From: Micromonospora orduensis
Lineage (GTDB): Bacteria > Actinomycetota > Actinomycetes > Mycobacteriales > Micromonosporaceae
NCBI RefSeq assembly: GCF_006228125.1
Contig: NZ_VDFY01000142.1
Coordinates: forward strand, 22,281 to 86,280
Reading direction: 5' to 3'
Length of the DNA: 64,000 nt
Shown: in pieces, positions 16,721 through 24,493 of the stretch
Layout of the letters: each line of letters starts with the position of its first letter
Numbering within the stretch: position 1 is the stretch's first letter
Made by a program: the position numbers and the translations under genes
The notes under the pieces: generated by a model
What the model was told of the DNA's origin: nothing
The model's database searches: none
Seen by the model: the letters and a program-made list of their open reading frames with translations, nothing else

Positions 16721-18121
16721 TCAGGAAGTCGTGGTCATCGCGACGCCGGCCCGCTCGGCCCGGCCGAACGAGTCGTCGATCAGGACGACGTCGCGTCCGG
16801 CGTTGGCCAGCAGGGACGCGGCGGCCGCGGCCCGGTATCCGGAGCCGCAGTGCACCCACACCGCCCCGGGGGGCACCTCGGCCAGGCGTCCGGGCAGGTC
16901 GGGCAGGGGGATGTGGACGGCGTCGGCCACGTGGCCGGCCCTCCACTCGTTGGCCATCCGCACGTCGAGGACGACCTGCGGGTCAGGCAGCCCGGCGGGG
17001 GTGTTCCCGGCCTGGGCGGCGGCCAGCGCGTCGAAGTCGGCGACGGCCAGCTCACGCAGGTCGTCCCGGCTGGCGGCCCATTCGTCAGGGGTGCCGGTGG
17101 CGCGCGCGGCGGGCCGGTCGATGCCGATCCGGACAAGCTCCCGCTGGGCGGCGGCGACCTGCTCGGGTGTCTCGGCGAGAAGGGTGACCGGGACACCCCA
17201 GTCGATCAGCCAGCCCAGCCAGGTCGACATCGGTCCGTCGAGGCCCAGGCTGACCGTCCCGGCGAGGTGGGAAGCGGCGTACGCCCTGCGGTGCCGCAGG
17301 TCGACCAGCCACTCCCCCGCGTCCATCCGGTGCCGCAGCTCGGCCGCGTCGGCGCGCGCCACGGGACTGAGGTCGACCGGCGCCGGGCCGGCCGCGTTGG
17401 CGACACCCATGTGGGCGTAGTACGCGGGGTAGGCGTCGAGCCCGGCGAGGGTGTCGGTGACGAATTCGTCGGCGGCCAGCCGCAGGACCGGGTTGGCCTG
17501 CTTCTCCCGACCGATGGTCGACTCGGGGGCATCGGCCTGGCTGGCGGAGCAGAAGCTTCCGAAGCCGTGGGTGGGCCAGACCTGCGCGCCGTCGGGCAGC
17601 AGGTCGGTGAGCCGCCGGGCGGAGGCGTGCTGGTGGTGGGCGAGGGTGTGCGCGTGCTGCTGGCCGAGCAGGTCGGTGCGACCGGTGGTGCCGAACAGCA
17701 GCGACCCTCCGGTGAACACGCCGACCGGCGACCACCCGCCGTCGGTGGCCTCGTCGAGGACGTACGACAGGTGGTGGAAGGTGTGTCCTGGTGTGGCGAC
17801 GACGCGGATCCGCAACGCCTCGAACACGGTGACGATGTCGCCGTCGGCCACGGGCCGACGGTCGAAGGCCACCTCGTCGTCGGCGCACACCAGGTACTCG
17901 GCGCCGGTGAGCCGGGCGAGGTGCAGTCCGCCGGAGACGTAGTCGTTGTGCAGGTGCGTCTCGAGCACGTGCGTGACGCGTACCCCGAGCCTGCCGGCCA
18001 GCGCCAGCACCCGGTCCACGTCGCGCTGCGGATCGACCACCACCGCCCGCTGGCCGTCCGAGGCCAGGTAGCTGCGGTCGCCCAGTGACGAGGTCGCGAT
18101 GACGGACACCTGGACTGTCAT
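16721..18121 (-). CDS. metallo-beta-lactamase/rhodanese fusion, persulfide dioxygenase type
   Basis: A 466-residue cytosolic enzyme like CstB or PDO-rhodanese fusions. Residues about 1-235 are an ETHE1-like metallo-beta-lactamase domain with THLHND (His56, His58, Asp60) and PGHTFHH (His113), for one iron. Two rhodanese-like domains follow. The first (about 265-350) has no active-site Cys. The second (about 375-460) has HCGSGYRA with Cys about 425. Together they would oxidise a low-molecular-weight persulfide to sulfite or thiosulfate. The AAAAGGAG ribosome site and a CsoR-family operator lie directly upstream. Confidence 0.88.
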   Translation of the reverse strand: MTVQVSVIATSSLGDRSYLASDGQRAVVVDPQRDVDRVLALAGRLGVRVTHVLETHLHNDYVSGGLHLARLTGAEYLVCADDEVAFDRRPVADGDIVTVFEALRIRVVATPGHTFHHLSYVLDEATDGGWSPVGVFTGGSLLFGTTGRTDLLGQQHAHTLAHHQHASARRLTDLLPDGAQVWPTHGFGSFCSASQADAPESTIGREKQANPVLRLAADEFVTDTLAGLDAYPAYYAHMGVANAAGPAPVDLSPVARADAAELRHRMDAGEWLVDLRHRRAYAASHLAGTVSLGLDGPMSTWLGWLIDWGVPVTLLAETPEQVAAAQRELVRIGIDRPAARATGTPDEWAASRDDLRELAVADFDALAAAQAGNTPAGLPDPQVVLDVRMANEWRAGHVADAVHIPLPDLPGRLAEVPPGAVWVHCGSGYRAAAAASLLANAGRDVVLIDDSFGRAERAGVAMTTTS

Positions 18122-18138
18122 GTGGCGTACTCCTTTTC

Positions 18139-18167
18139 TCCAGATACTGGAATACTCCCCGGGGTAT
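18139..18167. promoter_or_regulatory. CsoR/CstR-type operator plus a second palindrome upstream of the persulfide operon
   Basis: ATACTCCCCGGGGTAT (18152-18167) is a near-perfect palindrome of the CsoR-family type and matches the site upstream of the repressor gene at 18568-18583. Directly next to it TCCAG-ATA-CTGGA (18139-18151) is a perfect 5-base inverted repeat. Both sit 18-46 bases before the start of the metallo-beta-lactamase-rhodanese gene. Confidence 0.7.
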
Positions 18168-18273
18168 GTGGAAGGCAGACGTCTGCGACTGCGCGACGCC
18201 TACCCGCCGACACCGGGATCACGCGGTGCGGGCAGGGTGGTCACCCACCAGAGGGCTCCTCAGCCCCGGCGTC

Positions 18274-18543
18274 TCAGGCCAGGGCGAGGAACAGCTTCTC
18301 CAACTCCTCTTCGGTCATCTCGGGCTGATCGCCCCGATCGCGCGCATCCGCGCAGTGCCGCATCCCCGAGGCGATGATCTTGTAGCCAGCCCGGTCGATG
18401 GCCTTCGACACGGCGGCGAGCTGGGTCAGCGCCTCCCGGCAGTCCCGACCCTCCTCCATCATCTCGATCACCGCGTTCAGCTGCCCACGGGCTCGCTTGA
18501 GCCGGGTCAGCGCCTCACCGGTCATCTCGGGTCGAAGCTTCAT
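18274..18543 (-). CDS. cstR: CstR-like persulfide-sensing repressor (CsoR family)
   Basis: An 89-residue all-helical tetrameric repressor of the CsoR/RcnR/FrmR family. It has two cysteines at the conserved places, Cys35 (EGRDCREAL) and Cys64 (GMRHC). CsoR copper sensors have His four residues before the second Cys; here that position is Gly60. This loss of the copper ligand with both cysteines kept is the pattern of CstR, which forms di- to tetrasulfide bridges between the two cysteines. An AGGAGGT ribosome site precedes the ATG at 18543. Identical-type operators lie before this gene and before the persulfide operon. The His63 beside Cys64 leaves some doubt about metal binding. Confidence 0.8.
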   Translation of the reverse strand: MKLRPEMTGEALTRLKRARGQLNAVIEMMEEGRDCREALTQLAAVSKAIDRAGYKIIASGMRHCADARDRGDQPEMTEEELEKLFLALA

Positions 18544-18567
18544 CCTCGCCACCTCCTGCACCGAACC

Positions 18568-18583
18568 ATACCCCAGGGGGTAT
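18568..18583. promoter_or_regulatory. CsoR/CstR-type operator, autoregulatory
   Basis: ATACCCC-AG-GGGGTAT is a perfect 7-base inverted repeat 25 bases upstream of the repressor start. It has the same form as the site at 18152-18167, which supports a two-site regulon: the repressor gene and the persulfide operon. Confidence 0.75.
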
Positions 18584-18623
18584 CCGCGCTGCCACCGTGA
18601 CGGGTCCCACCCATCAGCGCGGC

Positions 18624-20084
18624 TCAGCGGCCGCCCGCGGCCAACTCCGCGAGCATCCCCTCGCAGCTGCGGACGACCACCTCCGCGCCACGGCGCTGGG
18701 CCAGCGGCAGCGCCGGGTCCTCCGCCCGGTCCCGCCACCGCCACTGCGCGTCGGCGGCGACCTCCCAGAGCCGCTGCACGGTCGCCTCGTGCTCGACACC
18801 GAGTCGGGCGGCGAGCCCCACCCCGTCGCCGCCGATCAGCCGCTGCGCCTCCGCGGCCAGCTCGGCGTCGAACCCGAGCCGGGTGTGTCGCAACGCCACC
18901 AGCAGGCGCAACTCCCGGAACTCGTGGGCGCCGGCGAGGATCTGCTCGATCGTGGCGGCCAGCTCGGCGGAACCCCGGACCGGCTCGGCCCGGAGCAGGG
19001 CCTCCACGGCGGCCAGCGCCGACCTCGCCTTGAGTGTGTCGCGGCGGTCGATGAAGCAGCGGGTCACCGCCTCGCGCAGTTCGGTGAGGCCGCTGCGGCG
19101 GATGAGTTCGGCGGAGAGCTTCACCCGGTTGTCGAAACCGGAGCGGACCAGGGTGGTCGCCAACCGGATCCCGAAGAGACCGAAACGGTCCAGCAGGGCC
19201 GCACGCAGGTCCGGGTCCATCCGTACCGGCAGGTCGCCACGGCGGAAGCGGTCGGCGGAGAGCAGGTGGGGGTCCAACTCCGCGCGGGGGACCCCGGCCA
19301 GCGTCGCGAGGGCGGCGAAGTCCGACTCGCTGAGCATCCGACCGGCCAGTCCTACCGACCCGCTGCACGCCACCACGTTCACGGCCAGCGCGCCCACCCG
19401 GGGATCGCGGTAGTGCCGTCGCGCCAGCTGGCGGGCGGTGAGCAGCCCGTCGATCCGACCACCGCCGATCTCGTCCGCCCGGGACAGCACCATGATCACG
19501 TTCACCGGGGCGGCCTGGCCGACGGCGCTCTCCCGGCCGGACTCCAGCACCCGCAGATCACTGTCGCGACCGTCGCGGGTCAGGAACAGCACGGCGTCCG
19601 CGTCGCGCAGCACCCGGTCCATGACGGACACGCGGCCCCGCTCACCGGTGCCGCTCAGTGCCGGGGTGTCGATCAACGTGACCTGCCGCAGCGCTCGCGT
19701 CGGCCACCGCACCACGACGTCACGCACCTCCCCCGCGCCCCAGCCCAGATCCACCCGCATCCCGGTCGCCGACTTGACCACCGTCAGCTCCTGCGGGGGC
19801 TGACCGGCCGGGTACGCGGTGGCGTGCGGCGCGGGGGCGTCCTCATACCAGGTGAAGGCGCCATCGGCTCCCTCGACCGGCGCGACCTCCTCACCCATCA
19901 GCGCGTTCAGCATTGTCGACTTGCCCGAACGCCAGGGGCCGGCGACCGCGATCCGCAGCGGCTCCTCCAGCCGGGCCACCTGGTGCCGCAACTGCCCGAC
20001 CGCCCGCGGGTTGGCCCGGTAGAGGTCGAGCGCCTGGTGCAGCAACCCCCACGCCGCCTCGTCCAGGCGTACGCCGACGGTCAC
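18624..20084 (-). CDS. iniC: IniC-like dynamin-family GTPase
   Basis: A 486-residue GTPase of the bacterial dynamin-like family. It has P-loop GPWRSGKST (residues 49-57), G3 LIDTPA, and G4-like LSRADE. A helical stalk makes up the C-terminal half. Mycobacterial IniC, the partner of IniA, is 493 residues long, a close match. No transmembrane or paddle segment is visible, so membrane contact probably depends on the IniA-like partner. The GTG start at 20084 overlaps the TGA of the IniA-like gene. Third gene of the iniB-iniA-iniC order. No function is demonstrated outside mycobacteria. Confidence 0.8.
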   Translation of the reverse strand: MTVGVRLDEAAWGLLHQALDLYRANPRAVGQLRHQVARLEEPLRIAVAGPWRSGKSTMLNALMGEEVAPVEGADGAFTWYEDAPAPHATAYPAGQPPQELTVVKSATGMRVDLGWGAGEVRDVVVRWPTRALRQVTLIDTPALSGTGERGRVSVMDRVLRDADAVLFLTRDGRDSDLRVLESGRESAVGQAAPVNVIMVLSRADEIGGGRIDGLLTARQLARRHYRDPRVGALAVNVVACSGSVGLAGRMLSESDFAALATLAGVPRAELDPHLLSADRFRRGDLPVRMDPDLRAALLDRFGLFGIRLATTLVRSGFDNRVKLSAELIRRSGLTELREAVTRCFIDRRDTLKARSALAAVEALLRAEPVRGSAELAATIEQILAGAHEFRELRLLVALRHTRLGFDAELAAEAQRLIGGDGVGLAARLGVEHEATVQRLWEVAADAQWRWRDRAEDPALPLAQRRGAEVVVRSCEGMLAELAAGGR

Positions 20085-21928
20085 GCCCGAGGCTCCAACA
20101 GCCCCGGGGTGGCACGGGCGCCGCTGAGCTGCTGGGCCTGCTCGTAGACGGCGGCCAACCGGGTCATCTTCAACCGGATCTCGCGCTGGCGCTGCTCACG
20201 CTGGGCCGCGTCGGTGTCGGCCTCCTGCTTCGCGCTGCGGAACGACTGCACGATGGCCTCCTGAAGCTCCTCGGTGAGCCCCGTGAAGTGATCCCGCAAC
20301 ATCCGCTGCACCTGCCGCACGGCGTCGCGGCAGTCCCTGATGACGCGGACGAAGACGTCGTCCACGTGCCGCTGGATGGCCGTCTTCACTGTCGCCTGCC
20401 GACGACGCAGCAGCTGCTTGCTCTCGTCGCGGATGCTCTTGCCGCCGAACAGCGCGCCGATACCTACCGAGACCGGGTTGATCATCGGCATTCCGGCAAG
20501 CGTCGTCGCCAGACCGAACATCAGCATCCCGCCGTACGAGCCCTTCATGCCGGTGAACAGTTTCTGCCCCGTGGTGAACCGGTCGATCTTGGGCCGCTCC
20601 AGCTCCGGCAGCCGCTCGCCGATGTCGTCCGGCATCGTCATCGACCACGGCGGCAGCACCTCGTAGCCGTACCGGGCGAAGTTGGCGGCCACCCGACGGG
20701 CGATCCAGTCGCAGCGCTGGATCAGCCACTCGTGGTTCGCCTCCGCCGCCTCCACCAGGCTGCGCTCCAGCCAGTCCTGGAAGGTGTCCCAGGCGACCAG
20801 CGGGTCGGCCGTGTCGAACGCGTCGTCCACCGCGCGCAGGATCTGCCGGGTCCGGTCGCGCAGGTCGTACTCGATGTCGGAGAGCAGGTCCGCGACCTCG
20901 TCGTTCAGGGTGTTCTGCCAGCGGGTGGAGCAGCGGCGCAGCTCGTCGACCTCACGCTGCGCCGCGTGCAGGCGGGAGATCGGCCCGGACTGCTCCTCGG
21001 CCTCCTGGGTCGCCAGCTCGGCCCGCAGCGGCGCCGCCAACTGCTCCACCACCGTCCGGGCCACCGCCTGCACCGCGCCACGGGCCAACTGGTCGGCCTT
21101 GCCGGACATGTCGCGGCGCAGCCGGGCGATAAGCGTGGGGAAGCCGGACTCGGCGTTGAGATCCCGGTCGTCGGCGGTGGCCGCGCGCAGCCGCAGCGTC
21201 GCCGAGACCGGGATCACCGGCGCGGGGATGCCGGCGTCGGCCAGGTGCTGGCGGTTGCGCTCGGCCACCGCGCGCCAGTCCGCGACGAGATCGGTCTTGC
21301 TCTGCACCACCAGCACGTTCGGGTGCGAGCGCATGACGTGCAGCAGCATGTCCAGTTCGGTGACCGAGAGCTCCCGGGTGGAGTCGGAGACCAGCAGCAC
21401 CGTGTCCGCGCGACCGGGCGAGGCGACCGGGCCCGCCCCGCCGACGGCGGCGACCTCGTCGGCGCCGGGAGTGTCCACAAGCACCAGTCCCGCGCCGAGC
21501 AGCGCGCGGGGCACCCCGATCTCGACGTACGCCGGACCGCCGCCGGACCGGCGCCCGACGGTGCCGGCCACACCCGCCGCGACCTGGTTGAGCGCCACCG
21601 GGGTCCGCTCGACGGTGACCACGGCCGTGCCGCCGCCTCGACCCGGCGCCGGCGCCTGGGCCACCGCGGCGTACGCGGCCTCGGCGTGCTGCACCACTGT
21701 CGGCAGGACGGTGGTGCGCCCGTCGCCGACCGGGCAGGCGGGCGCGTTGATGATCGCGTTGATCAGCTGGCTCTTGCCCTGGTTGGGCTCGCCGATGACC
21801 AGGACGCGCAGCTTCGGGTCCAGCAGTTGGGCACGCTTCTGCCGCACCGTTTCGAGCAGGTCGTCTCGCCCGTGCGCGCTGCACGTACGGGCGATCTCGT
21901 CCAGAGCGTCCAACCAGATCCCCGCCAT
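20081..21928 (-). CDS. iniA: IniA-like dynamin-family GTPase
   Basis: A 615-residue dynamin-like protein; mycobacterial IniA has 640. P-loop GEPNQGKS lies at about residues 46-53, G2 Thr in GRTTVLPT, G3 LVDTPGADE and G4 QSKTDL. A long helical neck/stalk follows. A hydrophobic Gly-rich stretch at about 465-500 (GGMLMFGLATTLAGMP and onward) fits a membrane-inserting paddle. IniA proteins remodel or fission membranes using GTP. The start is ATG 21928 (GTG 21931 is possible), with no clear ribosome site. It overlaps the iniC-like gene. Between it and iniB lies a hairpin at 21991-22021, and a GATAAT box near 21960 could be an internal -10. Confidence 0.82.
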   Translation of the reverse strand: MAGIWLDALDEIARTCSAHGRDDLLETVRQKRAQLLDPKLRVLVIGEPNQGKSQLINAIINAPACPVGDGRTTVLPTVVQHAEAAYAAVAQAPAPGRGGGTAVVTVERTPVALNQVAAGVAGTVGRRSGGGPAYVEIGVPRALLGAGLVLVDTPGADEVAAVGGAGPVASPGRADTVLLVSDSTRELSVTELDMLLHVMRSHPNVLVVQSKTDLVADWRAVAERNRQHLADAGIPAPVIPVSATLRLRAATADDRDLNAESGFPTLIARLRRDMSGKADQLARGAVQAVARTVVEQLAAPLRAELATQEAEEQSGPISRLHAAQREVDELRRCSTRWQNTLNDEVADLLSDIEYDLRDRTRQILRAVDDAFDTADPLVAWDTFQDWLERSLVEAAEANHEWLIQRCDWIARRVAANFARYGYEVLPPWSMTMPDDIGERLPELERPKIDRFTTGQKLFTGMKGSYGGMLMFGLATTLAGMPMINPVSVGIGALFGGKSIRDESKQLLRRRQATVKTAIQRHVDDVFVRVIRDCRDAVRQVQRMLRDHFTGLTEELQEAIVQSFRSAKQEADTDAAQREQRQREIRLKMTRLAAVYEQAQQLSGARATPGLLEPRA

Positions 21929-21990
21929 CACCGCACCAAGTGTGCGGATTTCGGCTCAATTATCAAGAGGGACCGGATGGGGAACTGGAG

Positions 21991-22021
21991 AAGGCCGGAC
22001 CGCCCGAGACGGTCCGGCCTT
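21991..22021. terminator. hairpin between iniB and iniA
   Basis: AAGGCCGGACC (21991-22001) and GGTCCGGCCTT (22011-22021) form a perfect 11-base stem with a 9-base loop. It lies 23 bases beyond the iniB stop on the minus strand. No T-run follows. It could be a partial terminator or an mRNA-stabilising element that sets the iniB to iniA/iniC ratio. Confidence 0.6.
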
Positions 22022-22043
22022 CCGCTCCAGGTGGGAGACCCCG

Positions 22044-22937
22044 TCAGAGCAGGCCCCCGGTGATGCCCAGCAGACCGTGGTCCGACGAGGCGGGCCCCCC
22101 GTCGTGCGTGTCGCCGAGCACACCGTCGGTGACACCGCCGGTCACGTCACCGACGGTGCCGGTGACGCCGGGCAGGAGCCCCTCCACCTGGTGCGTCACA
22201 CCGCCCACGGTGGACGGCACGTCCAGGGGCGGGAGGACGCCGCCGACCGCGCCGCCGTCGCCCAGGCCCAGCCCGCCGAGAGTGTCGCCGACACCGAGCG
22301 AGCCGACGACACCGCCGAGGTGACCCTGGGTGCCGGACAGGACGCCGCCGGTCAGGTCACCGCCGAGCAGGCCGTGGTCGGTGGTGTCCAGCAGACCGCC
22401 CGTGTTGCCGACGGTGCCGGTGACATCACCGATAACCGGGTCGGTGATGCCGTCCACCGGCTGCACCACGTCGGCGTCGAGGGTGTGCGCGACGTCGTTC
22501 ACGCCGGTCAGGTCGGTGTCCAGACCGCTCGGGCCGACGCCCAGGCCGATCCCCGGCAGCACGGTGACCCCGACCGCGACGGCGCTCGGGTCGACCGCGA
22601 TGGCGCCCAGCACGCCCGCCTTGACGTCCAGGCCGCTGGGCGAGCTGGTGACGCTGATCTGCTGGGCCACGCTCTGCAACTGGCCGACGACGTCGGTGGT
22701 GTCGGTCACCAGCGGGTCCAGGCCGAGCTGGCCGACGACCGGGGCGAGCGGCGCGAGACCCTGCCCCGGCGCGTAGTCGACCACCAGCGGGACGACGTCC
22801 TGCACGTCGGCGGCGGTGATGTCGGTGAGCCCCGCGGCGTGCAGCGCCCCCTCCGGGTCGAGGTCGAACGCCGACCGCGCGTCGGGGTTGGTCAGCAGGT
22901 CGAGCACGAAGTCGTGGAGGGTCTGTTGCGAGTCCAT
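22044..22937 (-). CDS. iniB: IniB N-terminal-domain protein, glycine/valine-rich
   Basis: A 297-residue protein. Residues 1-70 form a helical domain (TLHDFVLDLLTNPDARSAFD, then HAAGLTDITAADVQDVVPLV) that matches the IniB N-terminal domain. The rest is low-complexity, built of imperfect repeats rich in Gly, Val, Asp and Leu such as GLLGGDLTGGVL and GTVGDVTGGV. There is no signal peptide or membrane helix. Mycobacterial IniB is longer (479) but of the same plan. The GC3 content and repeats make alignment outside the N-terminus unreliable. A GGAG ribosome site precedes the ATG. It heads the iniBAC operon, divergent from the Hsp70-like gene. Confidence 0.8.
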   Translation of the reverse strand: MDSQQTLHDFVLDLLTNPDARSAFDLDPEGALHAAGLTDITAADVQDVVPLVVDYAPGQGLAPLAPVVGQLGLDPLVTDTTDVVGQLQSVAQQISVTSSPSGLDVKAGVLGAIAVDPSAVAVGVTVLPGIGLGVGPSGLDTDLTGVNDVAHTLDADVVQPVDGITDPVIGDVTGTVGNTGGLLDTTDHGLLGGDLTGGVLSGTQGHLGGVVGSLGVGDTLGGLGLGDGGAVGGVLPPLDVPSTVGGVTHQVEGLLPGVTGTVGDVTGGVTDGVLGDTHDGGPASSDHGLLGITGGLL

Positions 22938-23224
22938 GTGCCGGTTCTCCTCGGATGTGGCGTCAGCGACCGTCTTGCGTCGACAGGAACGCTACGACCG
23001 GGGGCACCCCCGGACATCGGGGTTCGGCCCGCATCCGATCCCACTGAACTAGGGGCTCCGCCGCTTCGTACGTTAGGGGGACAGGGGGAACCGTCCCGGC
23101 CAGATTAGGGTCCCGACCAGGGAGCGATCTCTGGTACGAACGTAGGAGCCCACGGGGGTCGCCGGGGGTGGTCGTCGGCGCGAGCGCCCACCGACCGGCC
23201 ACCTCACGGGGAGAGATGAGACGG
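22938..23224. promoter_or_regulatory. divergent control region iniB / Hsp70-like gene
   Basis: A 287-base gap. CCGGGGG-CA-CCCCCGG (22998-23013) is a perfect 7-base inverted repeat about 60 bases before iniB. TTCGTAC (23065-23071) and GTACGAA (23134-23140) form a second, widely spaced inverted pair. GGAACC at 23087-23092, followed 16 bases later by GGTC, weakly resembles an extracytoplasmic-function sigma promoter facing the Hsp70-like gene. No coding frame in the gap is convincing. Confidence 0.5.
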
Positions 23225-24493
23225 ATGCGGTACGTCCTGGGGATAGACATCGGAAGCACCAACACGGCTGCCGCCGTCGCACGGCGTAACGGCACGACCT
23301 GGACGCGCCCGGAACCCGTCGGGCTCGGCGCCGACTCGCATCTCGTACCGTCGGTGCTGTACCTGTCGGAGGACGGCTCGCTGCGCGTCGGGGAGCCGCC
23401 GACCGACGACGGCAGCCGCACCACCCGGGACTTCGTCCGCCGGATCGGCGACGACGTGCCCCTGCTGCTCGGCGGCGAGGCGTGCGCGCCGCAGACGCTG
23501 ACCGCGGAGCTGGCGGGGTGGGTGGTGGACCGGGTCCACGCCCTGGAGGGGGCGCCGGCCGAGGCGATCGTCCTCAGTCACCCGGCCGGTTGGCGCCCGT
23601 ACCGGCGGGATCTGCTGCACCGGGCGTTGTCCGACCTGGGCCTGCGTCACGTGACACTCCTGCCCCGCACGGTGACGGTGGCGGAGAGCCACGCGGCCCG
23701 CGGGTTCGCCGGCACGACGGCAGCGGTCTACGCGCTGGGCGGCAACAGCTTCGAGGCGGCGCTGGTGCGACGCACCCCGCGCGGCACGTACGAGGGTTTC
23801 GGCACCCCGCAGGGTCTCGACCCGATCGGCGGCGCCGACTTCGACGAGGCACTGGCCACGCACGTGCGTACCGTGCTGGCCCGGGAGTTGGCGGCCGGCG
23901 CGCGCCGGGGCACCCAGGCCGCCCTGCGCGGCCTGCGGGCGGAGTGCGCCCGGGTCAAGCGCGAGCTGACCGTCGACCTGACGGCAGACGTGGTGGTGAG
24001 CCTGCCGGGCGGCCCGGCGCGGATTCCGGTGACCCGGGCACAGTTCGAGGAGATGATCCGCCCGACGGTGCAGGCCACCGTCGACCTCCTGCTCCGCACG
24101 GTGCACGGCGCCGACCGGACGCCGGCGCAGCTCGACGCCGTCCTGCTGGCCGGCGGCTCCGCCCGCATCCCGCTCGTCGCCGAGCTGATCGGGGCGGCCG
24201 TCGCGGTGCCCGTGGAGGTGCAGCCCGATTCGCAGTTGACCGCCGCGACCGGTGCGGCGATGGCCGCCTGCCAGGTGGTGTCGCCGCGCCGGCCCGCTCC
24301 GGTCGGCGGCCCGGCTCCGGTACGCGAGCAGGCGGGTCCCGCCCGGGCCGCCCTCCCGGTGCCGCGCCGCCCGCACCACGACACTCCCGTCCCGGCCGAC
24401 CCACCTCCCCGTCCGCCGGTCCGGATCCTCCCACTGGACCTGCCGAAGGCGTCCCGTCTGGCGTTGACCCTCAGTCGGGGACGCGAAGGATGA
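23225..24493 (+). CDS. Hsp70-like ATPase
   Basis: A 422-residue protein with the Hsp70/actin-fold ATPase. Phosphate 1 is GIDIGSTNTAAAV at the N-terminus; connect and phosphate 2 regions are present but reduced (VYALGGNSFEAAL in place of DLGGGTFD); the adenosine motif is AVLLAGGSARIPLV at about residue 310. The substrate-binding domain of DnaK is missing. It is replaced by a Pro/Arg-rich tail (about 360-420), so this is not a normal chaperone and may act as a nucleotide-switch scaffold. GNSFEAAL lacks the usual DLGGGT Asp, so hydrolysis may be weak. The ATG at 23225 fits the GGGGAG ribosome site. It overlaps the LuxR gene. Confidence 0.8.
   Translation: MRYVLGIDIGSTNTAAAVARRNGTTWTRPEPVGLGADSHLVPSVLYLSEDGSLRVGEPPTDDGSRTTRDFVRRIGDDVPLLLGGEACAPQTLTAELAGWVVDRVHALEGAPAEAIVLSHPAGWRPYRRDLLHRALSDLGLRHVTLLPRTVTVAESHAARGFAGTTAAVYALGGNSFEAALVRRTPRGTYEGFGTPQGLDPIGGADFDEALATHVRTVLARELAAGARRGTQAALRGLRAECARVKRELTVDLTADVVVSLPGGPARIPVTRAQFEEMIRPTVQATVDLLLRTVHGADRTPAQLDAVLLAGGSARIPLVAELIGAAVAVPVEVQPDSQLTAATGAAMAACQVVSPRRPAPVGGPAPVREQAGPARAALPVPRRPHHDTPVPADPPPRPPVRILPLDLPKASRLALTLSRGREG

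Noticed and set aside
22100..22800. Repetitive GGTGTC/GGCGAC-type DNA that might be a repeat array or CRISPR
   Set aside because: The repetition follows codon phase and encodes the Gly/Val/Asp-rich IniB-like protein. Units are irregular and lack spacers.
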